Positions 56,975 to 64,000 of a stretch of DNA of 64,000 nucleotides are shown piece after piece; the stretch's first letter is position 1, and each line of letters starts with the position of its first letter. Source of the stretch: a virus. The notes beneath the pieces are model-generated. The model did no database searches. It was given only the letters and a program-made list of their open reading frames with translations, and was not told the DNA's origin. The DNA lies in the IMG/VR virus record IMGVR_UViG_3300031857_000046, positions 47,138-111,137 of that record; one strand, written 5' to 3'. A program made the position numbers and the translations under genes.

Positions 56975-58226
56975 CGAATACAATAATACTGAAATCTTAG
57001 CAAAAGATTACAAACAACCAGCAAACTCATTTATAGTACATTTTGTAAATGGTGCTTTATGTGAAATTAAAGGACCGATATCAAAAAAATACAAGGTTGT
57101 TTTTTCTGATAATAAAACTGGGCACGTTCATCACGTATCTGAGATTACAAATAACATGTGGACTAAAAGTGCCATTGAATATTTTATCGAATGGAATATT
57201 AAAGTATATGAGTTAGAAACGGAAGAGTTAGTTTTTGAACACACATACGATTGTAAAGATAAAAGGGTTTACATCCATTTAGATAGCTCTGCTGTTGGTG
57301 ATACAATGGCTTGGTTTCCGTATGCGGATGAGTTCAGAAAAAAACACGGGTGTAAAGTTTTGTGCTCAACATTCCATAATGAATGGTTTGAGGGTATGTA
57401 TCCAGAAATTGAATTTGTTAAACCTGGTACACCTGTTATTGATTTATACGCAATGTATAAGATTGGTTGGTTTTACGATAATAAAGAAGTTGTTAAAACC
57501 AAAATCCCGATTGATTTTAAACAGCACCCTTTACAAGAAACTAGTTCATGTATTCTAGGGTTGGATTATGAAGAGGTTAAACCAAAGGTTTTTGTACCAG
57601 AAGAGCCTAGTAGAATTGAAGGTAAATATGTTATTATTGCACCTCACGCATCTGCACACGCTAAATATTGGAATCATCCAGGCGGATGGCAAGGTGTTAT
57701 TGATCACTTAAATGCTAGTGGTTATAAGGTTGTTATGATTACATCAGAAAAACTGGGTGATGCTTGGCATGATTCAAAACTTGGTGGTACATTAAGAAAT
57801 GTTATTGATAAAACTGGTGGTCATATTGATCTGGTTGACAGAATGATTGACATTAAACACGCATCGGCTTTTATTGGTTTAGGTAGTGGTTTAAGTTGGT
57901 TATCTTGGGCTATCGGAACACCTACAGTTCTTATCTCTGGATTTAGTTACCCTTTATCTGAGTTTGCTGACTGTGAAAGGATTTTTAACCCAAATGTTTG
58001 TAACGGATGTTTTAATAGACATTGGTTAAACCCAGGGGATTGGGAATGGTGCCCAGATCACAAAGATACACCAAGACACTTTGAATGTTCTAAAACTATT
58101 GAAACTCAAACTGTTATAGACGCTGTTAATAGACTTTTAACCAAAAAAGAAGAGCCAGTTCAAGAGGTCATTGAAGAAAATTTAGAAAAAAAAGATAAAA
58201 AAAGTTTTTTTGGTAAGTTTTTTTAG
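56955..58226 (+). CDS. Autotransporter-type O-heptosyltransferase-like protein (TibC/Aah family)
   Basis: 423 residues. The N-terminal ~95 residues are a beta-rich domain. The GT-B core starts at RVYIHLDSSAVGDTMAWFPYADEFRKKHGC and includes KYVIIAPHASAHAKYWNHPGGWQGVIDHL and AFIGLGSGLSWLSWAIGTPTVLISGF. The C-terminus has four Cys in the pattern C-N-G-C, then W-C-P, then F-E-C, the iron-finger arrangement described for TibC/BAHT heptosyltransferases. These transfer heptose from ADP-heptose to Ser residues of repetitive autotransporters. A Lys-rich tail (KKDKKSFFGKFF) follows. It overlaps the carbamoyltransferase by 20 bases and ends the island, with lysis genes and the giant Ser/Thr-rich fibre just beyond. 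Confidence 0.82.
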   Translation: MKDILINEYNNTEILAKDYKQPANSFIVHFVNGALCEIKGPISKKYKVVFSDNKTGHVHHVSEITNNMWTKSAIEYFIEWNIKVYELETEELVFEHTYDCKDKRVYIHLDSSAVGDTMAWFPYADEFRKKHGCKVLCSTFHNEWFEGMYPEIEFVKPGTPVIDLYAMYKIGWFYDNKEVVKTKIPIDFKQHPLQETSSCILGLDYEEVKPKVFVPEEPSRIEGKYVIIAPHASAHAKYWNHPGGWQGVIDHLNASGYKVVMITSEKLGDAWHDSKLGGTLRNVIDKTGGHIDLVDRMIDIKHASAFIGLGSGLSWLSWAIGTPTVLISGFSYPLSEFADCERIFNPNVCNGCFNRHWLNPGDWEWCPDHKDTPRHFECSKTIETQTVIDAVNRLLTKKEEPVQEVIEENLEKKDKKSFFGKFF

Positions 58227-58227
58227 G

Positions 58228-58258
58228 TATATTTGTTGCTATAACATATAATAGCAAC
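58228..58258 (+). promoter_or_regulatory. Host-type -7 motif abutting an inverted repeat before endolysin
   Basis: TATATTTG at 58228-58235 is directly joined to an inverted repeat, GTTGCTAT (58235-58242) and ATAGCAAC (58251-58258), with an 8-base loop; ATG follows at 58263. The same geometry is seen at 39031-39061. An upstream TTTG at 58209-58212 leaves only 15 bases of spacing, which is short. Confidence 0.55.
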
Positions 58259-58262
58259 AACT

Positions 58263-58838
58263 ATGTTTTATAAATATGACGAAAAACAACTCAAATTTGT
58301 TAAGAACAAATTGGGTATAAGGATAGCATTAGGAACCACCATTTTATTGATGGTTGGTTCCTTTTTTATTGGTAGGTATACCAGCGGTACACTCACTAAA
58401 TATGAAAAAGAGTATATTCATATTAATTGGGAAAAAGAACGTAACGCTATTAATAAAGAAAAACTAGCTAAAGAACTAAAAGAATCTGGTATTAAATTCC
58501 CACACATTATAATGGCCCAGGCTATTATTGAATCTGGTAATTTTAAGAGCGAACTTTATAAATCAAATAATAATCTATTTGGTATGACAATACCTGGTTC
58601 AAGAAATACCACCAATATTGCTGTTGATGGTAAATATGCTAAATATAACACATGGCAAAGGTGTGTGCTTGATATGGCTTATCTGCAACAATATAATTTA
58701 AAGGGTATTAGATTAGGTAATGATGAGGATTACTTTATATATTTGAAAAATAGTAATTACGCTGAAGCTCCGAATTATATAGCCGCTTTAAAAAACGTAA
58801 TAGATAAAGAAAATTTAAAATCTTATTTTAATGAGTAA
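58263..58838 (+). CDS. Membrane-anchored glucosaminidase-type endolysin
   Basis: 191 residues. A signal-anchor-like TM helix IALGTTILLMVGSFFIGRY (about residues 21-39) follows a Lys-rich cytoplasmic start. The catalytic domain has LAKELKESGIKFPHIIMAQAIIESGNFKSELYKSNNNLFGM (about 63-103, the glucosaminidase/GH73-like 'QA-LESG-G-S-LA----NLFGM' pattern with a catalytic Glu in IIESG), then YAKYNTWQRCVLDMA and YLQQYNLKG, NYAEAPNYIAALKNVI. It probably cleaves peptidoglycan from the periplasm while tethered to the inner membrane, in the way of SAR or anchored endolysins. It is preceded by the inverted-repeat promoter region and overlaps the peptidase gene by 8 bases. Confidence 0.85.
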   Translation: MFYKYDEKQLKFVKNKLGIRIALGTTILLMVGSFFIGRYTSGTLTKYEKEYIHINWEKERNAINKEKLAKELKESGIKFPHIIMAQAIIESGNFKSELYKSNNNLFGMTIPGSRNTTNIAVDGKYAKYNTWQRCVLDMAYLQQYNLKGIRLGNDEDYFIYLKNSNYAEAPNYIAALKNVIDKENLKSYFNE

Positions 58839-59664
58839 AGAAAAATTAAAAGATATTCTTTCAACACCAACTTATTGTGGGCAAGAACAATATCTTATAG
58901 CAAAAATAACCAAATATCTTAGTGAAAGTAATCTGGATTATGTTATTGATGAACACGGTAATATCTTCGTAACAAAGGGTATTGCCGAACATTATCCATG
59001 TGTTGTTGCACACACTGATTCTGTGCATAGAATTGTTGATATGGATATCTTACATCACCCAGATGAAGAAGACATTATATATGCGGTTGAAAAAGGCACA
59101 AATAAGCCCACTGGCTGCGGTGGGGATAATAAAGCGGGTGTTTATGTATGTTTGGAGTTACTTGAGCGTGTAGAGGTCTTAAAAGCGGCTTTTTTCGTAT
59201 CTGAGGAATATGGTTGTTTCGGGTCAACACTAGCAGATGAAGTTTTTTTTCAGGATGTTGGTTATGCTTTACAATTTGATGCACCTGAAAACGATTGGGT
59301 TACACACTATTGTAATGGTGTTAAGTTATTTGACGAAAATGGTGATTTTTATAAAACAATAAAGCCAATATTGGAAGATTACATGGGTGATTATTCTTTA
59401 GGTAGACACCCATATACTGATGTTAGTATTCTTGGTGCGTTTTATGATTTTTCATGCATCAACTATTCAGTAGGTTATTATAACATGCATTCAAAGATGG
59501 AGTATGTTAGTATTAGTTTTGCACAACAAGCCAGAAATATCGCTTTAGAGATCATTACATCCCTGGGTAATATAAAGTACACATTTGTTGATGAAAACGT
59601 CAGAATTGATAAGGAAAAGGCTAAAGAAAGGGCTTTAAAATCACTTAACGGTTTAAGGAAATAA
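58831..59664 (+). CDS. Zinc metallopeptidase, M20/M28/M42-like
   Basis: 277 residues. Metal ligands appear in order: VVAHTDSVH (His, about residue 58), TGCGGDNKAGVYV (Asp, about 95), FFVSEEYGCFGS (Glu-Glu, about 120-121), LQFDAPE (Asp, about 142) and NMHSKMEYVSI (His, about 223). This is the co-catalytic zinc arrangement of M20/M28/M42 aminopeptidases; the short length suggests no dimerisation domain. Possible roles are recycling peptides or cutting peptide stems in the wall. It is co-translated with the endolysin (8-base overlap), which favours a lysis-related role. The stop leads into a bidirectional terminator. Confidence 0.8.
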   Translation: MSKEKLKDILSTPTYCGQEQYLIAKITKYLSESNLDYVIDEHGNIFVTKGIAEHYPCVVAHTDSVHRIVDMDILHHPDEEDIIYAVEKGTNKPTGCGGDNKAGVYVCLELLERVEVLKAAFFVSEEYGCFGSTLADEVFFQDVGYALQFDAPENDWVTHYCNGVKLFDENGDFYKTIKPILEDYMGDYSLGRHPYTDVSILGAFYDFSCINYSVGYYNMHSKMEYVSISFAQQARNIALEIITSLGNIKYTFVDENVRIDKEKAKERALKSLNGLRK

Positions 59665-59666
59665 AA

Positions 59667-59690
59667 AAAGGGGCGCTAGGCCCCTTTCTT
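59667..59690. terminator. Bidirectional terminator between the lysis genes and the giant fibre gene
   Basis: AAAGGGGC (59667-59674) pairs with GCCCCTTT (59680-59687) around a 5-base loop, located between convergent stop codons at 59664 and 59697. The minus-strand side is followed by seven T in eight bases. Confidence 0.8.
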
Positions 59691-59696
59691 ATTTTA

Positions 59697-62600
59697 TTAT
59701 TTCTTTAAATCTTGGATCTCTTTATCAAGATCTTTTATCGCCTCGATAAGTAAACCAACCAAGTTTGAGTAAGCTACCGCTAAGTGTCCATCGGATTCCC
59801 TTGTCGAGATAACTTCTGGGACAACTTTTTGAACTTCCTGTGCAATAACACCCATTTTCAAAGATTTATCTTCAATATCATTTCTTGTATAGTTAACACC
59901 TCTCATATTTCTTACTTTATTTAAGGCATCACTAATTGTAACAACATTGTCCTTAACTCTTTGATCTGAGTATGCAATAACATCAGCAGATGCGTAGATA
60001 GTACCAGTAACATCTAATGTATATGCTGGAGTAGCGTTGTTAATACCTAATCTTGTATTAGCTATATCCGCTTTCAAGAAGCTAACGCTTTGTACTTGTG
60101 TTGTACTCACAGTTCTAACTAAGTAGTCAGGTTGGTTTGTGAATGAACCACCGCTGATACCTGATGTACCGCTAATTGATTGTCCACTTGTTCCAGCAAC
60201 ACCTGATGTACCGTTTGAACCATTAATACCTGAAGTACCACCAGCTCCATTTGCACCTGAGTTACCAGCAGCTCCAGCGGTACCATTTGTACCATTTGCA
60301 CCAGATGTACCATTTGTACCAGATGTACCTGAAGAAGCTGACAATCTACCAGTACCAGCCGTACCGCCAGCACCTGAAGTACCAGATGTACCTGAAGTAC
60401 CAGAAGATCCGTTAGCACCCGAAGTACCGTTAGCACCAACACCTGATGTACCAGCACCTGATGTACCTGAAGTACCAGCTGTTGCTGAAGTACCAGAAGA
60501 ACCAGCTGTACGAGAAAGACCCGATACACCACCAGTACCAGTTGTACCACCTGTTGCAGAAGAACCTGATAAACCACTAATACCTGAGTTACCGTTGTTA
60601 CCAGACGTACCGTTTGTACCAGTTGATCCTGAAGAACCAGAAGTACGAGATAAACCACTAGCCCCAGCGTTACCATTATTACCAACAGTACCGTTTGTAC
60701 CAGTTGATCCTGAACTACCTGATGTACCACTTGCCTGTGTTACGCCAAAACCTGCGCTTAATGCATTAGCACCCACAGTACCATTTGTACCGCTTGATCC
60801 TGAAGAACCAGAAGAGCCAGAGTTTGCAGAAGCACCAATGTTACCAGCATTACCTGAAGTACCATTTGTACCAGTTGATCCAGATGAGCCACTTAATGCT
60901 GACGCACCTATGTTACCCGCAGCACCGTTTGTACCATTAGACCCTGAAGAACCAGATGAACCAGAGGCTCCTGAGTTAGCAACTAAACCTATTGTACCGC
61001 TTGTACCTGAAGAACCACTTGATCCTGAAGCACCTGATATTCTATCATTACCACTTGTACCCTGAGTACCAGTTGATCCAGAAGATCCAGATGAACCAGA
61101 GTTTGCCGATAATCCGTTAGCACCAGCATTACCTGAGGTACCGTTTGTACCTGTAGATCCAGACGAACCACTCAATGCTGATGCACCAATGTTACCCGCA
61201 GCACCATTTGTACCATTTGTTCCCGAAGAACCAGATGTACCTGAAAGTGTACTTGTACCAGAAGGAACAACCAAACCATTTGTACCAGCCGTACCTGTAG
61301 ATCCAGATGAACCACTATTACCTGAGTTACCGTTAGCGCCATTGTTACCGTTAGTACCGTTTGTACCATTTGAACCCGATAAACCACTATTACCTGAGTT
61401 ACCGTTAGCGCCATTGTTACCGTTAGTACCAGTAGAACCATTTGTACCACTTAAGCCAGAGTTACCGCTGTTACCATTCACACCGATAGTACCATTTGTT
61501 CCTGAAGAACCACTTGATCCAGAAGAACCAGATAATCTTGATAAACCTGAAACACCATCTGTACCTGAAGTACCAGTTGATCCAGCTGAACCTGAAGAAC
61601 CTGAGCTTCTGCTTAAACCCGATTGACCATCTGTACCTGAGGTACCTGATGTTCCAGCTGTTGCAGAAGAACCAGCTAATCTACTTAAACCTGATGTACC
61701 AACCGTACCGTTTGTTCCTGAAGAACCACTTGATCCAGACGAACCTGAAGCACCTGAGTTAGCCATTAAACCGACTGTACCGTTTGTACCGTTTGAACCA
61801 CTTGAACCAGATGCACCACTTACAGCGTTGTTACCATTGTTACCTGAGGTACCGTTTGTACCTGTAGATCCAGACGAACCACTCAATGCTGATGCACCAT
61901 TACCACCGTTTATACCGTTTGTACCAGTTGACCCTGAAGAACCGCTAGAGCCAGAGTTAGCACTCAATCCGTTGTTACCCGCAGCACCATTTGTACCAAA
62001 CGTACCTGATGATCCTGAAGAACCTGAAAGTGTACTTGTGCCAGAAGGAACGGCTAAACCATTTGTACCAGCCGTACCTGTAGATCCAGATGAACCAGAA
62101 GATGCTGAAGAACCACTTAATTGTGATAAACCTGAGTTACCAGTTGTACCTGAAGTACCAGTTGAACCACTGGTACCTGAAGAACCAGAGTTTCTTGATA
62201 ACCCTGACGCACCATCAGTACCCGCAGTACCAGTTGTACCAGAAGAACCTGAAGTTGCAGAAGAACCAGCTAATCTACTTAAACCTGATGTACCATTTGT
62301 ACCATTTGTTCCTGAAGAACCAGATGACCCTGAGGAACCAGAAGCACCTGAGTTAGCCATTAAACCAACAGTACCGTTTGTACCATTAGATCCTGAAGAG
62401 CCTGAAGCGCCACTTACCGCATTGTTACCATTATTACCGTTAGTACCGTTTGTACCTGTAGATCCAGACGAACCTGAGTTTGCAGAGGCACCACTATTAC
62501 CAGCAGCTCCAGCAGTACCATTTGTACCAGTTGTTCCTGAAGAACCTGAAGAACCCGACAATTGTGATAAACCACTATTACCAGCAACACCCGCAGTACC

Positions 62601-64000
62601 AGTTGTACCAGAAGTTCCTGAAGAACCACTTATCGCAGAAAAAGTACTTTGACCTGAAGTTGCGTTAAGACCGTTTGTACCAGACGTACCTGATGAACCA
62701 GCTGTTGCTGAAGAACCAGACAACCTACTTAAACCAGAAACACCATCTGTACCTGAAGTACCTGTTGAACCAGCTGATCCAGAAGAACCTGATGTATCAC
62801 TTGCAGCGGATATACCATCTGTACCTGAAGTACCTGATGTACCAGCTGTTGCTGAAGAACCAGACAATCTTGATAAACCTGATGTACCAACTGTACCATT
62901 TGTTCCTGAAGAACCAGATGAAGCAGATGAGCCACTTAATGCGCTTAAACCGTTATTACCAGCATTACCTGAAGTACCATTTGTACCAGTTGATCCAGAT
63001 GAACCACTTAATGCTGACGCACCTATGTTACCTGCCACACCATTTGTACCATTTGAACCTGAGGTTGCAGATGAACCACTTAATTGTGATAAACCTGAAG
63101 CGCCAGCTGTACCTGAAGTACCAGTTGTACCTGATGTCGCTGATGAACCGCTATTTAAGCTTAATCCTGAAGCACCCGCAGTACCATTTGTTCCTGAAGA
63201 ACCTGAAGTTGCTGAAGAACCAGAACTACCACTTAAACCACTATTACCTGAATTACCCGCAGTACCATTTGTACCTGTTGATCCTGAAGAACCTGAGGTC
63301 CCTGAAGATCTACTCAATGCCGATGCACCGTCTGTACCAGCGGTACCAGTTGTTCCAGAAGTACCTGAAGTACCAGCAGAGCCAGATAATCTTGACAATC
63401 CTGATGTACCAACTGTACCGTTTGTTCCTGAAGAACCTGAAGAAGCGCTTGATCCGCTTAATTGAGACAATCCTGAATTACCAGCTGTTCCGTTTGATCC
63501 GCTCGTACCTGAAGTTGCGGATGAACCAGATGAACCTGCGCTACCACTTAATTGTGATAAACCGTTTGTACCCGCAGTACCTGTTGATCCAGAAGATGCT
63601 GAAGAACCAGCTGTTGCACTCAATCCTGAGTTACCAGCCGCACCTGAAGTACCGTTTGAACCTGTACTACCTGAGCTACCAGATGTACCAGAAGATCTAC
63701 TCAAACCAGATTGGCCATTAGTACCTGAAGTACCAGTTGAACCAGCTGAACCTGAGCTACCACTTAATTGTGATAGACCATTTGTACCTGCTGTACCTGA
63801 AGTAGCTGAAGTACCAGCTGATCCTGAAGAACCGCTATTTGCACTAGCACCATTTGTACCGTTTGTACCAGTTGATCCACTTGATCCAGATGTTCCACTT
63901 GATTTACTTAATGATGATTGACCATCTGTTCCATTTGTTCCAGAAGAACCACTTGTTCCTGAAGAACCTGAAGATCTACTTAAACCTGATGTACCATTTG
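59697..64000 (-). CDS. Giant collagen-like fibre protein with C-terminal peptidase S74 domain, N-terminus beyond the window
   Basis: The frame is open from the right edge of the window, so the N-terminus is missing; at least 1434 residues are present. The C-terminal ~150 residues hold a trimerising region (FTNQPDYLVRTVST, TRLGINNATPAYTLDVTGTI) and an S74 intramolecular chaperone: SDQRVKDNV (Ser and Lys of the auto-cleavage dyad), MGVIAQEVQKVVPEVI, and a terminal coiled coil (LVGLLIEAIKDLDKEIQDLKK). Upstream, over 1250 residues are Gly-X-Y style repeats with X and Y mostly Ser, Thr, Asn and Ala (for example SGTSGTNGTAGNSG), in blocks of about 25-33 residues separated by GLSRLSGSS-type phrases. 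Such stalks form trimeric fibres whose C-terminus is cleaved off. It is convergent with the lysis genes. Confidence 0.88.
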   Translation of the reverse strand, partial: NGTSGLSRSSGSSGTSGSSGTNGTDGQSSLSKSSGTSGSSGSTGTNGTNGASANSGSSGSAGTSATSGTAGTNGLSQLSGSSGSAGSTGTSGTNGQSGLSRSSGTSGSSGSTGSNGTSGAAGNSGLSATAGSSASSGSTGTAGTNGLSQLSGSAGSSGSSATSGTSGSNGTAGNSGLSQLSGSSASSGSSGTNGTVGTSGLSRLSGSAGTSGTSGTTGTAGTDGASALSRSSGTSGSSGSTGTNGTAGNSGNSGLSGSSGSSATSGSSGTNGTAGASGLSLNSGSSATSGTTGTSGTAGASGLSQLSGSSATSGSNGTNGVAGNIGASALSGSSGSTGTNGTSGNAGNNGLSALSGSSASSGSSGTNGTVGTSGLSRLSGSSATAGTSGTSGTDGISAASDTSGSSGSAGSTGTSGTDGVSGLSRLSGSSATAGSSGTSGTNGLNATSGQSTFSAISGSSGTSGTTGTAGVAGNSGLSQLSGSSGSSGTTGTNGTAGAAGNSGASANSGSSGSTGTNGTNGNNGNNAVSGASGSSGSNGTNGTVGLMANSGASGSSGSSGSSGTNGTNGTSGLSRLAGSSATSGSSGTTGTAGTDGASGLSRNSGSSGTSGSTGTSGTTGNSGLSQLSGSSASSGSSGSTGTAGTNGLAVPSGTSTLSGSSGSSGTFGTNGAAGNNGLSANSGSSGSSGSTGTNGINGGNGASALSGSSGSTGTNGTSGNNGNNAVSGASGSSGSNGTNGTVGLMANSGASGSSGSSGSSGTNGTVGTSGLSRLAGSSATAGTSGTSGTDGQSGLSRSSGSSGSAGSTGTSGTDGVSGLSRLSGSSGSSGSSGTNGTIGVNGNSGNSGLSGTNGSTGTNGNNGANGNSGNSGLSGSNGTNGTNGNNGANGNSGNSGSSGSTGTAGTNGLVVPSGTSTLSGTSGSSGTNGTNGAAGNIGASALSGSSGSTGTNGTSGNAGANGLSANSGSSGSSGSTGTQGTSGNDRISGASGSSGSSGTSGTIGLVANSGASGSSGSSGSNGTNGAAGNIGASALSGSSGSTGTNGTSGNAGNIGASANSGSSGSSGSSGTNGTVGANALSAGFGVTQASGTSGSSGSTGTNGTVGNNGNAGASGLSRTSGSSGSTGTNGTSGNNGNSGISGLSGSSATGGTTGTGGVSGLSRTAGSSGTSATAGTSGTSGAGTSGVGANGTSGANGSSGTSGTSGTSGAGGTAGTGRLSASSGTSGTNGTSGANGTNGTAGAAGNSGANGAGGTSGINGSNGTSGVAGTSGQSISGTSGISGGSFTNQPDYLVRTVSTTQVQSVSFLKADIANTRLGINNATPAYTLDVTGTIYASADVIAYSDQRVKDNVVTISDALNKVRNMRGVNYTRNDIEDKSLKMGVIAQEVQKVVPEVISTRESDGHLAVAYSNLVGLLIEAIKDLDKEIQDLKK
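60150..64000 (-). repeat. Long coding repeat array of collagen-like Gly-Ser/Thr-Asn units
   Basis: More than 3.8 kb of near-repetitive sequence, all in one minus-strand frame, made of 9-base Gly-X-Y units (GGT TCT TCA and similar) grouped into blocks of roughly 25-33 codons. Copies differ by silent changes, and a few blocks are close to identical (for example the NGNNGANGNSGNSGLSG phrase, twice near 61310-61400). It continues beyond the window. Confidence 0.85.

Noticed and set aside
60119-62935. Additional minus-strand frames rich in Val, Leu and Gln inside the fibre repeat
   Set aside because: Off-frame readings of the same repeat; repetitive DNA keeps all frames open.
60139-63721. Long plus-strand open frames (Pro/Glu/Val-rich or Leu/Tyr-rich) opposite the giant fibre gene
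   Set aside because: They are mirror images of the Gly-Ser-Thr repeat on the other strand (for example GGT TCA TCT reads as Pro/Glu/Asp in antisense). No start region, domain or promoter fits, and the minus frame ends in a proper S74 domain.
59697-64000. The repeat array as CRISPR or non-coding satellite
   Set aside because: Units are multiples of three, stay in one frame over more than 3.8 kb and lead into a conserved protein domain; there are no unique spacers.
1-64000. tRNA, rRNA and CRISPR arrays
   Set aside because: No cloverleaf-like or array-like segment was noticed in the intergenic gaps, nearly all of which are under 200 bases. A tRNAscan-SE run would be decisive.

Overview
The window looks like part of the genome of a large, AT-rich, T4-like contractile-tailed phage (Caudoviricetes) of a Bacteroidetes-type host. 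The T4-like assignment rests on recognisable homologues of tail sheath (gp18), tail tube (gp19), gp26-type tail protein, neck proteins (gp13, probably gp14 and gp15), family B DNA polymerase (gp43), late sigma factor (gp55), large terminase (gp17), portal (gp20), prohead protease (gp21), scaffold (gp22-like) and major capsid protein (gp23). The host guess rests on TATATTTG motifs that match the Bacteroidetes -7 element, a near absence of Shine-Dalgarno sequences, and a small gene resembling the Bacteroidetes family DUF4494. Both ends of the window cut through genes.

Layout. 1-8.8 kb (minus strand): tail module, read from 8.8 kb downwards as neck, tail terminator, sheath, tube, tail chaperone pair, a hypothetical protein and the start of a probable tape-measure protein. 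A Vsr-like endonuclease gene sits inside it on the plus strand. 8.9-21.1 kb: SNF2-type helicase, GP88-family protein (minus), gp13-like neck protein, a Gly-Ser-Ser repeat fibre protein, DNA polymerase carrying an inserted domain, a run of small unknown genes including a WYL-like protein, and a small holin candidate. 21.2-31.3 kb: first glycan island (GT4, GT2/GT92-like, RgpF-like, WbsX-like and GT2-like proteins, a KdsC-like phosphatase) interspersed with dUTPase, PhoH and a degenerate HAD-like protein. 31.3-38.9 kb: late sigma factor followed by baseplate or fibre candidates. 39.0-51.0 kb: terminase, portal, AAA ATPase, protease, scaffold, capsid. 51.0-58.2 kb: second glycan island (GT4+GT25 fusion, FkbM-like methyltransferase, GT4, NodU-type carbamoyltransferase, TibC/Aah-like heptosyltransferase). 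58.2-59.7 kb: membrane-anchored glucosaminidase-type endolysin and a zinc peptidase. 59.7-64.0 kb (minus): a very large Gly/Ser/Thr/Asn collagen-like fibre protein ending in a peptidase-S74 chaperone domain.

How it fits together. The head and tail genes are probably read late, from a recurring motif GATATTTATA that lies about 11-17 bases before many start codons on both strands. It is probably recognised by the gp55-like sigma factor. The most unusual theme is the amount of sugar-modifying capacity (about eleven genes in two blocks) next to very Ser/Thr-rich fibre genes. This suggests that virion fibres or the host surface are glycosylated by phage enzymes. Other striking points are a domain inserted in frame in the polymerase exonuclease region with a 9-base direct repeat at its borders, and a U9 slippery run in the overlap of the tail chaperone genes. 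All calls are from reading the sequence; no database search was possible.
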